Assembly (NCBI RefSeq): GCF_030411995.1 | Contig: NZ_JASNRC010000002.1 | Location: 124,001-188,000 of the forward strand | Reading direction: 5' to 3' | Length of the DNA: 64,000 nt | DNA from: Massilia sp. YIM B02769 | GTDB lineage: Bacteria; Pseudomonadota; Gammaproteobacteria; Burkholderiales; Burkholderiaceae_D | Shown here: positions 43,991-53,284 of the stretch, piece by piece | Layout of the letters: the number at the start of each line of letters is the position of its first letter | Numbering within the stretch: the first letter of the stretch is position 1 | Notes under the pieces: generated by a model | Told to the model about the DNA's origin: nothing | The model's input: only the letters and a program-made list of their open reading frames with translations | Databases searched by the model: none | Translations under genes and position numbers: made by a program

Positions 43991-44011
43991 AGGCGCTGTC
44001 AGGAAGCGCCT
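43991..44011 (+). terminator. Hairpin after the zwf-hexR operon
   Basis: AGGCGCT-gtcagga-AGCGCCT, 15 bases after the phosphatase-like gene's stop. It has no T-run and is only 7 bp, so it is a weak terminator candidate. Confidence 0.35.
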
Positions 44012-44106
44012 GCGTGGGCGCCCCTGGCTGATTTCCGCATGGCATTGCGCCGCGCGATTCGCCGTATAATGCCTTTTTGCCAAAGGCTACAGGCCCCACA
44101 CGCGCC

Positions 44107-46302
44107 ATGATGCGGTCGACTCCCGGATTGACTATCTCGCTACGCCGGCTGCTCATCGTCCTGAGTGCGATCGGGCTGCTGCCGCTCGCCATCCTCGGCC
44201 TGTGGTCGCTGCACATGGCCGACCAGTATCAGCAGCGCGAGCAGGAACGCGCGATGCTCGACCAGGCGCGCGCCCTGTCGAGCGCCGTCGATGCCGAACT
44301 CGATGGTGCGATCGCCACCCTGGCCAGCATGGCGCGCACGCCGGCCATGGATGCGGGCGAACTGCGCTCGTACTACGACGCCGCCCGCGCCCAGGTGGCG
44401 GCCCAGCCGGAATGGCTGGCGGTGATCCTCACCGATGCCGACGGCAACATCCTGTTCCGCACCACCAGCCCCTTCGGCACGCCGGGCGGGCGCGTCGCCG
44501 ATCCCGAGAGCCTGAAGCAGCTGCTGGCCGTGCAAAGGCCGCTGGTCGGGCGCGTGACCCTCGGGCCGCGCGGCCGCGCTGCCTTCCCCGTGCGGGTGCC
44601 GATCCGCGACCAGGCCGGGCGCCTGTACGCCCTCACCGCCGTGATCCAGCCCGACCGCATCCTGCGCGTCATCGAGCGCCAGCACGCGCCCAAAGGCTCG
44701 GTCATCGGCGTCTTCGACGCTGCCGGCGCGGTGGTTGCGCGTTCGCTGAACCAGGGCGGCACCGTGACCCGGCCGCCCAGCCCCTCGCTGGTACAGCTGA
44801 TGCGCGACCCGGCGCCGGAAGGCGTCGGCTCGACCACCACGCTCGAGGGCGAGACCGTGGTCAGCGCCTATACGCGCGTTTCGCATTACGGCTGGACGGT
44901 TGCCGTGGGCGTGCCGACCAGCGCCGTCGGCGGCGCCGCCTTCCAGGGCGTGACGGTATATGGCCTGGGCCTGGCGGCTTCGCTGCTGGCCAGCATCGGC
45001 GCAGCCTGGCTGCTGTCGGCGCGCGTCGCCGCCGCCTTCCGCAGCCTGCAGGGCGGCACGGCCGCACTGGGCGCCGGCGAAGGCGCCAGCGTGGCACCCT
45101 CGCGCGTCAAGGAATTCGCCTTGATGGGCGAGGCGATCGAGGCCGCCGCCGCCCGCCGCGCCGCCCACGAAGCCGAGCGCTCGCGCCTGCTCGCCTCGCT
45201 CGAGGACGCCCTGGCCGCCAGCCACGAAGCCAGCCGCGCGAAAGACGAGTTCCTGGCCATGCTCGGCCACGAACTGCGCAACCCGCTCAGCCCGATCGTC
45301 GCCTCGCTCGACCTGATGGACCTGCGCGGCGAACAGTCGAGCGAGCGCGAACGTACCATCATGCGCCGCCAGATGCAGCACATGAAGCGCCTGGTCGACG
45401 ACCTGCTCGACGTTTCGCGCATCACCACCGGCAAGATGCAGCTCGACGTCAAGCCGCTGAACCTCGCCGAACTCGTGCGCCACGCCGCCACCGTCCGCCC
45501 CGGCATGACGGTGGAGCTGGCCGCGCCCGCGTCGCTCTGGGTCGAGGGCGACGAAAACCGCCTGGCCCAGGTGATCAGCAACCTGCTGTCGAATGCCGAA
45601 CGCTTCGGCAACGGCGTGGTGCGCATCGGCCTGAGCGCGCGCGAGGACTGGGCGCGGCTGGAAGTGGCCGATCAGGGTATCGGCATGGCGCCGGAACTGC
45701 TGGCGCGCGTGTTCGAGCCCTTCTACCAGGCGCCGCAGCAGCTCGCGCGCAGCACCGGCGGGCTGGGCCTCGGCCTGGCCATCGTGCGCAAGATCGTCGA
45801 ACTGCACGGCGGCCAGATCCGCGCCCACAGCGACGGCCCGGGCTGCGGCAGCCGCTTCGTGGTCGAGCTGCCGCTGGCGGCCGCAGTTGCACCCGCCCCC
45901 GCCGCGCCGCGTGCGGGGCAGGCGCAGCGTCAACGCGTGCTGGTGGTGGACGATAACGTCGATGCCGCCACCACCACCTCCCTGGTGCTGGAGCAGCTGG
46001 GCCACGAGGTGCGCCTCGCGCATACGGCCACGGCGGCGCTGGCCGAATGCATCCGCTACCAGCCGACGGTGGCCATCCTCGACATCGGCCTGCCCGACAT
46101 GGATGGCTATGCGCTGGCGACGATGATGCGCCGCACCGCGAGTTCGCCGCGCCTGGTGGCGCTGACCGGCTATGGCCAGCAGGCCGACCTGGGACGGGCC
46201 AGCGAGGCCGGGTTCGACCTGCACCTGACCAAGCCGGCCACGCTGGACGATTTGCAGCGGGCGGTGTCGGGCGCCGCGGTCACGGATGCGGCAACGACCT
46301 GA
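44107..46302 (+). CDS. Hybrid sensor histidine kinase/response regulator
   Basis: 731 residues. TM1 near 14-34, a periplasmic sensor of about 250 residues (dCache-like, with EWLAVILTDADGNILFRT and GRVTLGPRGRAAFPVRVPI), TM2 near 285-305, a cytoplasmic coil, HisKA with His388 (LAMLGHELRNPLSPI), HATPase with GGLGLGLAIVRKIVELHGG, and a C-terminal receiver with phosphoacceptor Asp659 (VAILDIGLPDMDGYAL). Similar CheY-ended hybrids regulate diverse responses; the partner output is not encoded here. TATAAT at 44065-44070 is the likely -10. A TTG at 44077 is an alternative start. Confidence 0.94.
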   Translation: MMRSTPGLTISLRRLLIVLSAIGLLPLAILGLWSLHMADQYQQREQERAMLDQARALSSAVDAELDGAIATLASMARTPAMDAGELRSYYDAARAQVAAQPEWLAVILTDADGNILFRTTSPFGTPGGRVADPESLKQLLAVQRPLVGRVTLGPRGRAAFPVRVPIRDQAGRLYALTAVIQPDRILRVIERQHAPKGSVIGVFDAAGAVVARSLNQGGTVTRPPSPSLVQLMRDPAPEGVGSTTTLEGETVVSAYTRVSHYGWTVAVGVPTSAVGGAAFQGVTVYGLGLAASLLASIGAAWLLSARVAAAFRSLQGGTAALGAGEGASVAPSRVKEFALMGEAIEAAAARRAAHEAERSRLLASLEDALAASHEASRAKDEFLAMLGHELRNPLSPIVASLDLMDLRGEQSSERERTIMRRQMQHMKRLVDDLLDVSRITTGKMQLDVKPLNLAELVRHAATVRPGMTVELAAPASLWVEGDENRLAQVISNLLSNAERFGNGVVRIGLSAREDWARLEVADQGIGMAPELLARVFEPFYQAPQQLARSTGGLGLGLAIVRKIVELHGGQIRAHSDGPGCGSRFVVELPLAAAVAPAPAAPRAGQAQRQRVLVVDDNVDAATTTSLVLEQLGHEVRLAHTATAALAECIRYQPTVAILDIGLPDMDGYALATMMRRTASSPRLVALTGYGQQADLGRASEAGFDLHLTKPATLDDLQRAVSGAAVTDAATT

Positions 46303-46320
46303 TGCCTGCCGGGCGCCTGG

Positions 46321-47259
46321 TTACAGGTCCAGCTCCCATGTTTCGTTCACCATGTCCTTGCCAAAGGCGTGTACGCTTTCCTCGGCCACGCATACATAGC
46401 CCTTGTTACGGTAGAGTTGACGCGCTTCCTGCTGCTGGTCTGTCGTCCAGAGGCGCATTTTCCTGTAGCCGGCGGCACGCGCGAAAGCGTGGCAGGTATC
46501 GACCAGGTGCGAACCCAGGCCAGACCCGCGGGCCTTTTCTTCTACCAGCAACAACCGCAGTTTTGCTACGCCTTCTTCGCCGCTGCGTGTCAGTGCGATC
46601 GAGCCTGCACGCTCGCCGCCCATCTCCGCGATCCAGCAGCGCTCCATGGACGGGTCGTGGTCGCGCTCGAACTGCAGGCAGATCTGACCGACCAGGGTTT
46701 CGAAACTGCTGTCCCAGCCTTGTTCCCGCCCATAAAACTCGCCGTGGCGCCGGGTGATCCACGCCATGTCTCCAGGGCCATGGGTACGCAGGAGGAAAGG
46801 CTGTGCAAACTTCACCGCGCCTTTCTTGTCGAGTAACGCCTGGATCGTGTTCATCGCATCCAGCAGGCGCAGCTGGTCAGCATCGTCAAAGCGTGCCAGC
46901 ATCTCGGCAACCTCTTCGCAGGAGCGCTGGTCCATGGGTTCGTAGATCCTGCGGCCTTGCTCCGTCAAGTGCAGCAGCTTGGCTCTGCCATCCGTTGCGG
47001 AAGCGACCTTGGCGACCAGTCCCGCTGTCTCGAACTTGCCGACGATACGGCTCAGGTAGCCCCTGTCCAGGCCAAGCTGGCGGCATAGCGCAGCGGGCTG
47101 CTGGTCGCCATGGTGGGCGAGCTCGTACAACACACGCAGCTCGGTCAGGGTGAACGCGGTCTGAAGCAGGTTTTCACCCAGCACGCCGATATGGCGCGTG
47201 AAAAAACGGTTGAACGACCGAACCAGCGCAATCTTGTCGCGCGAAACAGGGAATGGCAT
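46321..47259 (-). CDS. MarR-type HTH fused to a GNAT acetyltransferase
   Basis: 312 residues. Residues 1-145 form a MarR winged helix (TLTELRVLYELAHHGDQQPA, YLSRIVGKFETAGLVAKV, DGRAKLLHLTEQG). Residues 155-310 form a GNAT domain with EKARGSGLGSHLVDTCHAFA (acetyl-CoA loop) and LWTTDQQQEARQLYRNKGY. This fusion is widespread and thought to couple DNA binding to acetylation of an unknown small molecule or amino acid. A 19-bp palindrome 41 bases upstream is probably its own operator. Confidence 0.93.
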   Translation of the reverse strand: MPFPVSRDKIALVRSFNRFFTRHIGVLGENLLQTAFTLTELRVLYELAHHGDQQPAALCRQLGLDRGYLSRIVGKFETAGLVAKVASATDGRAKLLHLTEQGRRIYEPMDQRSCEEVAEMLARFDDADQLRLLDAMNTIQALLDKKGAVKFAQPFLLRTHGPGDMAWITRRHGEFYGREQGWDSSFETLVGQICLQFERDHDPSMERCWIAEMGGERAGSIALTRSGEEGVAKLRLLLVEEKARGSGLGSHLVDTCHAFARAAGYRKMRLWTTDQQQEARQLYRNKGYVCVAEESVHAFGKDMVNETWELDL

Positions 47260-47299
47260 CGAAGCTCCAGCAAATAATCTACAAGCATTTTGCGAGATA

Positions 47300-47318
47300 T
47301 TGCTGACTCAGTCAACAA
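47300..47318. promoter_or_regulatory. MarR-type palindrome upstream of the MarR-GNAT gene
   Basis: TTGCTGACTCAGTCAACAA, a 19-bp palindrome with one mismatched pair, 41 bases before the MarR-GNAT start in an AT-rich spacer. Size and symmetry fit a MarR dimer site. The PEP-CTERM gene on the other side of the spacer starts 133 bases away. Confidence 0.6.
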
Positions 47319-47450
47319 AATAGCTGTCGACCGTATTGACACATTTTGTTTTCCTGTGGGTTAGTTACAAGAAAAATCCATGAAATTCAACCACTTACGA
47401 TTCTGGCGTGCAACTTGCTATGCATAGGACATCAATAGCGGGAGCATGCC

Positions 47451-48050
47451 ATGAAACGATCGTCTTATCTTGCAGCAATTTGCCTTGCCTTGTCGCCCTT
47501 GTTTAGCCAGGCGAGCGTGATCTACCAGTGGGAAGCAACGAACGGCGAAACGCCGCGCGGCATCACGCTCGAACTCGAATTCGACGAGCAGACCGTCGCC
47601 GGCGGCGAATTCGATTTGTTCTTCGAGCAAGGCGATGGCGCTCCACTGGCGCAAGGCTTGCTCGCACTGCGCTACACCTTCCCGAACATGGGCGAAGCGA
47701 TGCGTTGGTCGGTTCTCGGCAACGGTTTCGCTTCCGAGCTGGGACGGCTCGACATGCAACTGCGTTTCGGCGACAACGGCTTCCTCAGCGGGAGCATGTA
47801 CCTCAACGACGGGTACCACCACATCGAGCTGGTGTCGTCCGGCCGGATCTTTACGGTTGTCGACGCAAATAGCGATGCGGAAATGGTGGGCGCGGGATGC
47901 CCCTGGGTCGTGGACTACGATTGCAGTGGCGCGACCGGCGTCATCGAACGCATCGACAACGTGGCCGAGGTGCCGGAACCGGGATCGCTGGCCCTCTTCG
48001 GCGCGGGCCTGCTGGCGGTCGCACGCTGGCGCCGCAAGGCTTTGCGATAA
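47451..48050 (+). CDS. PEP-CTERM sorting-domain protein
   Basis: 199 residues. Signal peptide MKRSSYLAAICLALSPLFSQ ending near QAS-V; a beta-rich middle with two Cys (AGCPWVVDYDCSG); C-terminal VPEPGSLALFGAGLLAVARW then RRK, the complete PEP-CTERM signal. Such proteins are processed by exosortase and usually attach to or secrete with an exopolysaccharide matrix. No exosortase gene is in the window. The ATG follows GGGAGCATGCC. A strong terminator follows. Confidence 0.92.
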   Translation: MKRSSYLAAICLALSPLFSQASVIYQWEATNGETPRGITLELEFDEQTVAGGEFDLFFEQGDGAPLAQGLLALRYTFPNMGEAMRWSVLGNGFASELGRLDMQLRFGDNGFLSGSMYLNDGYHHIELVSSGRIFTVVDANSDAEMVGAGCPWVVDYDCSGATGVIERIDNVAEVPEPGSLALFGAGLLAVARWRRKALR

Positions 48051-48089
48051 GAACGACAGCACCGCATTAACGCCGACGTGCGTTGCGAT

Positions 48090-48122
48090 CGCTGCCTGCG
48101 TGCGAGCGCAGGCAGCGTTTTT
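48090..48122 (+). terminator. Rho-independent terminator of the PEP-CTERM gene
   Basis: CGCTGCCTGCG-tgcgag-CGCAGGCAGCG followed by TTTTT. An 11-bp perfect stem with a six-base loop, 40 bases after the stop codon. Confidence 0.92.
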
Positions 48123-48192
48123 ATGTCGGCGATTGCTGTCCAGGACGCAAGCTGCGTAGAATCGTATTTCTTCCCATAAATTTATTGCGGAG

Positions 48193-49290
48193 ATGACGAT
48201 GAAACGCCCGCTTCTGCTCCTGCTGCTGTGCCTTCCCGCTGCGGCCATGGCCGCGCCAGGGGACCAAGTTTCGCTCGAGCACTCGCTCGACAGCATCGTC
48301 GCCAGCCGCTTCAAGCCCGAGCTGCCCGGCGTGGCGGCGCTGGTGCTCAAGGACGGCCGGCCGCTGCTGCGCAAGGCCTACGGCATGGCGAACGTGGAAC
48401 TGGGCGTGCCGGTCCGGCCCGAACACGTGTTCCGCATCGGCTCGACGACCAAGCTGTTCACGGCCACCGCCATCATGCTGCTGGTCGACGACGGCAAGGT
48501 CGCGCTCGACGCGCCGATTGCGCGCTACCTGAAGAACGCGCCGAGCCAGTGGAAAGAGGTCACGGTCGAGCACCTGCTGACCCACACCAGCGGCATCCCC
48601 AACCTCACCATGGATTCGGGCTACTGGCGCACCACGGCCAGGCTGGAGCACACGCTCGACGAACTGGTGGCGCCGGCGCGGGAGCGTCCGCTCGCGAGCA
48701 AGCCGGGCACGGTCTTCGTCTACAACAACACCGGCTACCACCTGCTGGGGCAGATCGTCGAACAGGTATCCGGCCAGGAGTTCCATGCCTTCATCGACGC
48801 CCGCATCGCGCGGCCGCTGGGCCTGGCCCATACCGGTTCGGGCGACGACAAGACCTTCCACCCGGGCCTGGTCACCGGCTACCAGGCCGGCCCGAAGCCG
48901 GCCTGGCTGATCGCCAACAGCAATTTGCACGCGGCCGGCGGCATGGTCAGCACGGTCGACGAGCTCGCCGCCTTCATGCTGGCGCTGCAGGGCGGGAAGC
49001 TGGTCTCGCCGGCGAACGTGAAGCGCATGAACGCGAGTTACGTGCTGCCTGACGGGAAAGCCACCGGCTACGGGCTGGGCGAATGGGTGCGCACGGTGAA
49101 CGGCAAACACCTGGTCGGGCACGGCGGCTACATCTTCAATTTCTACAGCCAGCTCGAGATGGACATCGACTCCGGCATCGTCACCGTGACGCTGCACAAT
49201 GGCGACAAGCTCGGTGGGGATAACGAGGAGCTGAGCAAACAACTGATCGTCGCGGTGCAGGACGGGCAGACGAACCTGACCGGCCAATGA
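48193..49290 (+). CDS. Exported serine hydrolase of the beta-lactamase/PBP-like family
   Basis: 365 residues; signal peptide ends near AMA-A (residue 20). Catalytic Ser84-x-x-Lys87 (STTK), Tyr177-Asn-Asn (YNN) and a C-terminal HGG (VGHGGYIFNFYS) are the three motifs of the class C-like serine hydrolases. HLLTHTSGIPN is the family hallmark. Unlike the protein at 23558 it has HGG rather than KTG, so it is more likely an esterase or D-aminopeptidase-type enzyme than an antibiotic beta-lactamase. An ATG two codons downstream is an alternative start. Confidence 0.92.
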   Translation: MTMKRPLLLLLLCLPAAAMAAPGDQVSLEHSLDSIVASRFKPELPGVAALVLKDGRPLLRKAYGMANVELGVPVRPEHVFRIGSTTKLFTATAIMLLVDDGKVALDAPIARYLKNAPSQWKEVTVEHLLTHTSGIPNLTMDSGYWRTTARLEHTLDELVAPARERPLASKPGTVFVYNNTGYHLLGQIVEQVSGQEFHAFIDARIARPLGLAHTGSGDDKTFHPGLVTGYQAGPKPAWLIANSNLHAAGGMVSTVDELAAFMLALQGGKLVSPANVKRMNASYVLPDGKATGYGLGEWVRTVNGKHLVGHGGYIFNFYSQLEMDIDSGIVTVTLHNGDKLGGDNEELSKQLIVAVQDGQTNLTGQ

Positions 49291-49323
49291 TCGGCACATC
49301 ACCAACCTTCATTTTTATCGACC

Positions 49324-49692
49324 ATGACACTACTCCATCCTGTGATTTGCGCCCTCGCGCTCGCCCTCGCCTTGCCGCTGTCGGCTTCCGCCCAGTTTGT
49401 CTCTTCTAAAAAAATGCCTTCCGTCGCCCGCCCGGGTCCCGGCGACAAGGACTGCAAGCGGCCGGCCTACCCCGAGTCCTCGGCGCGCAACGGCGACGAG
49501 GGTGTCGTCACGCTGCAGTACCTGGTCACCAAGGACGGTGCTATCCTCGAAGGCAAGGTGGTCAAATCGTCCGGTTTCTCCGCGCTGGACAAGGCCGCGC
49601 TGGTCGAGCTGGCGAAATGCGCGTACGAATTCCCCGAAGGGGAGGAAGAACCCGCCAAGGTGACGTTCAAGTACGCCTGGTCGCTGGAATAA
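49324..49692 (+). CDS. TonB C-terminal domain protein, secreted
   Basis: 122 residues. A signal peptide (about 1-23, ending SASA-Q) precedes a single TonB C-terminal domain: KRPAYPESSARNGDEGVVTL, KSSGFSALDKAALVELAKCA, and a final aromatic strand. It has no Pro-rich linker or membrane anchor, so it cannot act as a complete energy transducer; free TonB-like domains may bind peptidoglycan or receptors. It starts 33 bases after the serine hydrolase and is probably co-transcribed. Confidence 0.88.
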   Translation: MTLLHPVICALALALALPLSASAQFVSSKKMPSVARPGPGDKDCKRPAYPESSARNGDEGVVTLQYLVTKDGAILEGKVVKSSGFSALDKAALVELAKCAYEFPEGEEEPAKVTFKYAWSLE

Positions 49693-49732
49693 GATCACGG
49701 CCGCATCCGTGTTCACGTTCATGGGAGGAAGC

Positions 49733-50128
49733 ATGCCGACCCGACTCGCATCCTGCAGTTGCGGCCAGCTGACGGCGCAGGTGAGCGGCGACCCCGTGCG
49801 CAATTCGATCTGCCACTGCCTGGCCTGCCAGCGCCGCACCGGCAGTCCGTTCGCCCAGCAGGCGCGCTTCCCGCGCGAACACGTCGCCGTTGCAGGCCGG
49901 TCGACGCCATACGTGCGCGTTGGCGACGAGGGCGCGCGCGCGGTGTTCCACTTCTGCCCGACCTGCGGCGCCACGGTGTACTACGAACCCGAAAGCCTGC
50001 CCGGCTTCGTCGTGATCCCGGTCGGCGTCTTTGCCGAGCCGGACTTCCCGGCGCCCACCGTCTCGGTCTACGAGGAACGCATGCACAGCTGGATCGTTCC
50101 GCCGCCCGACGCCGAGCATTATCGGTAG
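49733..50128 (+). CDS. GFA family protein (CENP-V/GFA zinc fold)
   Basis: 131 residues; GGGAGGAAGC precedes the ATG at 49733, better than the GTG 24 bases upstream. Zinc-ligand cysteines are in SCSCGQLTA, CHCLACQRRTGSPF and HFCPTCGAT, the GFA signature. The family was named for glutathione-dependent formaldehyde-activating enzyme, but most members have no proven activity. It is cytoplasmic. Confidence 0.93.
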   Translation: MPTRLASCSCGQLTAQVSGDPVRNSICHCLACQRRTGSPFAQQARFPREHVAVAGRSTPYVRVGDEGARAVFHFCPTCGATVYYEPESLPGFVVIPVGVFAEPDFPAPTVSVYEERMHSWIVPPPDAEHYR

Positions 50129-50203
50129 AAACCGTATGACGGCCGGCGTCACAATCCTGTCATTTGCCTTTCCTAGAATGCAAGCCTTTCCAAGGAGGCA
50201 TGA

Positions 50204-52513
50204 ATGCAGGCATACAGAGGGCGGTGCAAGGTGATCGCGATGGCGGTCGCAACGATGGTGATGGTGCAGGCGTGCGGCGGCGATGGCCCGGACGAAGTGG
50301 CGCCGGTCGGCATCGAGCTGCACGGCGTGGTGGCGGTCGGTGCGCCGCTGGTGGGCGCGAACGTGGCGCTGCAATGCGCAGCCGGCACGCCGGCGGCCGT
50401 TACCAGCGGCGCCGATGGCAGCTGGTCGGTTCCCGCCTCCGCTACCCTGGCCCTGCCCTGCGCGATCGAAGCGACCGGCGGCAAGGTCGGCAGCGGGGGC
50501 GGCGCCGAGAATACCCAGCGCCTGCACGCGCTGGCCGTGGCGCCGGGCGTGGCGAACGTCACCACCCTGAGCAGCCTGCAGACGGCCGTCATGAGCGGCC
50601 AGTCGCCGACCGCCTGGTATGCCGGCATCAAGGCCAACCCCGCCGCGCTGCGCAGCATCGACAGCAAGGCGCCGGCGAATGCCACCACCCAGCTGGCTAC
50701 CCTGCTCCCGGCCACGGTCGTGCTGCCGGCCGGCTTCGACCCGGTCGCCACCGCGTTTGCCGCACGCAGCGACAACGCCATCGACGGCTTGCTGGTCAAG
50801 CTCGGCAGCGCGATCAGCGAGAACAAGCTCAGCTTTGCCGATGCGTTGGCCCAGACCGCCGCCAGGCTGCCCGTGATCGAAGCCACGCCCGCCACCCTGA
50901 GCCTGGCGCGCATCGGCGGCTTCGGCGGCGACCTGGTCGACGGCAAGCTGGTCGATACCCACGAAATCCCGGCCTACGATCCGCTCAGCAAGCGCCTGTT
51001 CGTGGTCAACGGCTCGGGCACCGGCACGGTCGAGGTGTGGAGCATCGCCGATCCGCGCAACCCGGTGCAGGTCGGCACCCTGCGCACCGAATCGTATGGC
51101 GCCAACCTGGGCAGCGTGAACAGCGTGTCGGTGTCGAACGGCGTGGTGGCGCTGGCGATCCAGGCCAATCCGAAGACCTCGAATGGCATCGTTGCCCTGG
51201 TCAACGCGGCCGATCTGGGCACGCTGTCGACGGTCGGTGTCGGCGCCCTGCCCGACATGCTGACCTTTACGCCGGACGGCCGCTACGTGGTCGTCGCCAA
51301 CGAGGGCGAGCCGAACAGCTATGGCCAGGCCGACTCGGTCGACCCGGAAGGCTCGGTCAGCATCATCGACGTGCTCGACCCGCGCAAACCGGTCGAACGC
51401 CGCGCCACCTTCGGCGCGTTTAACGACCAGGTCGACGCCCTGCGCGCCAGCGGCGTGCGCATCTATGGCCCCGGCGCCAGCGTCGCCCAGGACCTGGAAC
51501 CGGAATACGCGACCGTCAGCGCCGACAGCAAGACCGCCTATGTGACGCTGCAGGAAAACAATGCGATCGCCGTGGTCGACATCGCCGGCGCCAAGGTGAA
51601 CGCCGTGCGCCCGCTCGGCTACAAGGACCACAGCCTGCCCGGCATGGGCATGGACGTCAGCAACGAGGACGGCGGCGTCAACACCAACAGCGGCACGCCG
51701 CTCGTGAAGATCGCGCCGGTGCCGGTGAAGGGCATGTACCTGCCGGACGGTATCGCCAACTACACGGTGGGCGGCACGACTTACCTGGTCACCGCCAACG
51801 AGGGCGACGCCCGCGCCGACTGGCCCGGCTTCAACGAAGAAACCCGCGTGCGCGATTACTGCGGCACGGCCGGCCTGGACCCGACGCGCTTCAGCGGCGA
51901 CCTGGCGAACCTGACCAAGGACTCGAACCTGGGCCGCCTGCGCATCACCACCACGCCGAACGGCAACAACAGCGGCAAGAACGCCGCCGGCCAGTGCACC
52001 GAGCTGGTTGCCTTCGGCGGGCGGTCGTTCTCGATCTGGAATGCCGCCACCGGCGAGCGCGTGTACGACTCGGGCGACGGCTTCGAGACGATCACCGCGC
52101 AGCTGGCCGGCACGCCCGGCTACGATTTCCCGTTCAACACCGGCCATGACGAAGCCGACGCCCTCGATGCGCGCAGCCCGAACAAAGGGCCTGAACCGGA
52201 AAGCGTGGTGGTGCAGCGCTTCGGCAAGAAGACCTTCGCCTTCGTCGGCCTGGAGCGCGTGGGCGGCGTGATGGTGTACGACGTGACCGAGCCGGCGGCG
52301 TCGAAATACGTCACCTACATCAACACCCGCGCCGGCGCCGGCACGGTGGTCAAGAACGCGAACGGCGATAACGGCATCGTGAATGGCGGCGACCGCGGAC
52401 CGGAAGGCCTGGTCGTGATTCCGGCGGCGAAGTCGCCGAACGGCAAGCCGATGCTGGTGGTGTCGAACGAGATCAGCGGGACGACGGCGCTGTTCGAGAT
52501 CACGCTGAAGTAA
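50204..52513 (+). CDS. Choice-of-anchor I domain lipoprotein
   Basis: 769 residues. Signal with lipobox VQACGG (Cys24), so lipid-anchored. Residues about 35-110 look like a carboxypeptidase-regulatory/Ig-like module (GVVAVGAPLVGANVALQC). From about 225 onward comes a large propeller with GGFGGDLVDGKLVDTHEIPA, LFVVNGSGTGTVEVWSI, VANEGEPNSYG, VTANEGDARADW and GPEGLVVIPA. This is the choice-of-anchor I arrangement, sometimes linked to alkaline-phosphatase-like enzymes. No catalytic site is identified. It follows the GFA gene after 75 bases. Confidence 0.88.
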   Translation: MQAYRGRCKVIAMAVATMVMVQACGGDGPDEVAPVGIELHGVVAVGAPLVGANVALQCAAGTPAAVTSGADGSWSVPASATLALPCAIEATGGKVGSGGGAENTQRLHALAVAPGVANVTTLSSLQTAVMSGQSPTAWYAGIKANPAALRSIDSKAPANATTQLATLLPATVVLPAGFDPVATAFAARSDNAIDGLLVKLGSAISENKLSFADALAQTAARLPVIEATPATLSLARIGGFGGDLVDGKLVDTHEIPAYDPLSKRLFVVNGSGTGTVEVWSIADPRNPVQVGTLRTESYGANLGSVNSVSVSNGVVALAIQANPKTSNGIVALVNAADLGTLSTVGVGALPDMLTFTPDGRYVVVANEGEPNSYGQADSVDPEGSVSIIDVLDPRKPVERRATFGAFNDQVDALRASGVRIYGPGASVAQDLEPEYATVSADSKTAYVTLQENNAIAVVDIAGAKVNAVRPLGYKDHSLPGMGMDVSNEDGGVNTNSGTPLVKIAPVPVKGMYLPDGIANYTVGGTTYLVTANEGDARADWPGFNEETRVRDYCGTAGLDPTRFSGDLANLTKDSNLGRLRITTTPNGNNSGKNAAGQCTELVAFGGRSFSIWNAATGERVYDSGDGFETITAQLAGTPGYDFPFNTGHDEADALDARSPNKGPEPESVVVQRFGKKTFAFVGLERVGGVMVYDVTEPAASKYVTYINTRAGAGTVVKNANGDNGIVNGGDRGPEGLVVIPAAKSPNGKPMLVVSNEISGTTALFEITLK

Positions 52514-52642
52514 AGCCACATCTGGCGCACCCCGGCGGCGCGAGCGGCCGGGGTGTTGCCGTTCCAGACGGGCGGTAGCGCCGCCCTCATCGGCCATGCT
52601 GGTTGTAGAATAGCGGTTTTCGTCCAGCATTACGGCCCGTCC

Positions 52643-53140
52643 ATGCACATCAATCCAGAACGCAGCACCCGTCCCGACTACGACCTGCTGGTACGCCAGG
52701 TCGTGAGCGTCCTCGAAGGCGAACGCGACCTCACCGCGAACGCTTCGCAGTTTTCCGCACTCGTGTACGACACCCTCGCCGACCTGAACTGGGCCGGCTT
52801 CTACTTCACCGTGCCGTCGAAAAAAGGCGAAGGCCAGGATCTGCTGGTCGGTCCGTTCCAGGGCAAGCCGGCCTGCGCGCGCATTCCCTTCGGGCGCGGC
52901 GTCTGCGGCACGGTCGCCGTCGAGCGCAAGACGGTTGTGGTGCCGGACGTGCATGCGTTTCCGGGGCATATCGCCTGCGATTCGGCGTCGAATGCGGAAA
53001 TCGTGCTGCCGGTGATCAAGGATGGCAAGCTGGTGGGCGTGTTCGATATCGATAGTCCGGTGCTGGAGCGGTTTACGGAAGAGGATCGCATGGGGTTGGA
53101 GGCGATGGTGCAAGCGTTTATTGATGCGACGGATTGCTGA
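52643..53140 (+). CDS. Free methionine-(R)-sulfoxide reductase (GAF domain)
   Basis: 165 residues, a single GAF domain. The fRMsr cysteines are Cys78 (PACARIPFGRG), Cys88 (GVCGT) and Cys112 (HIACDSASNAE), with the SASNAEIVLP substrate region. The enzyme reduces free methionine-R-sulfoxide and protects against oxidative damage. A TAGAAT -10-like box is at 52606-52611. The Met at 52643 begins the normal family N-terminus; upstream frame lies in the promoter. Confidence 0.94.
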   Translation: MHINPERSTRPDYDLLVRQVVSVLEGERDLTANASQFSALVYDTLADLNWAGFYFTVPSKKGEGQDLLVGPFQGKPACARIPFGRGVCGTVAVERKTVVVPDVHAFPGHIACDSASNAEIVLPVIKDGKLVGVFDIDSPVLERFTEEDRMGLEAMVQAFIDATDC

Positions 53141-53174
53141 TCAGGTTCGCAACTCGACCGTTCCAGTGCTGCAC

Positions 53175-53250
53175 CGCGTGGACACAGGTGTTCACCCTAC
53201 GGGAGTGATCGATCAAACGCAGGTTGGTGGGTTCGAGAACCCACCCTACG
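53175..53250. repeat. Two palindromic repeat units, locus 4
   Basis: Unit 1 (53175-53201) CGCGTGgACAC-agg-TGTtCACCCTACG and unit 2 (53225-53250) TGGTGGGTT-cgag-AACCCACCCTACG are in the same orientation, unlike loci 1-3. Unit 2 matches the single unit at 62438. Located between the sulfoxide reductase and transaldolase genes. Confidence 0.78.
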
Positions 53251-53284
53251 AATATTCGGCAATATTGTTAAATAGGCAAATTAT

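Noticed and set aside
48193..49290. A second antibiotic beta-lactamase
   Set aside because: It has HGG instead of KTG and the HLLTHTSG motif of general serine hydrolases, so antibiotic hydrolysis is not supported.
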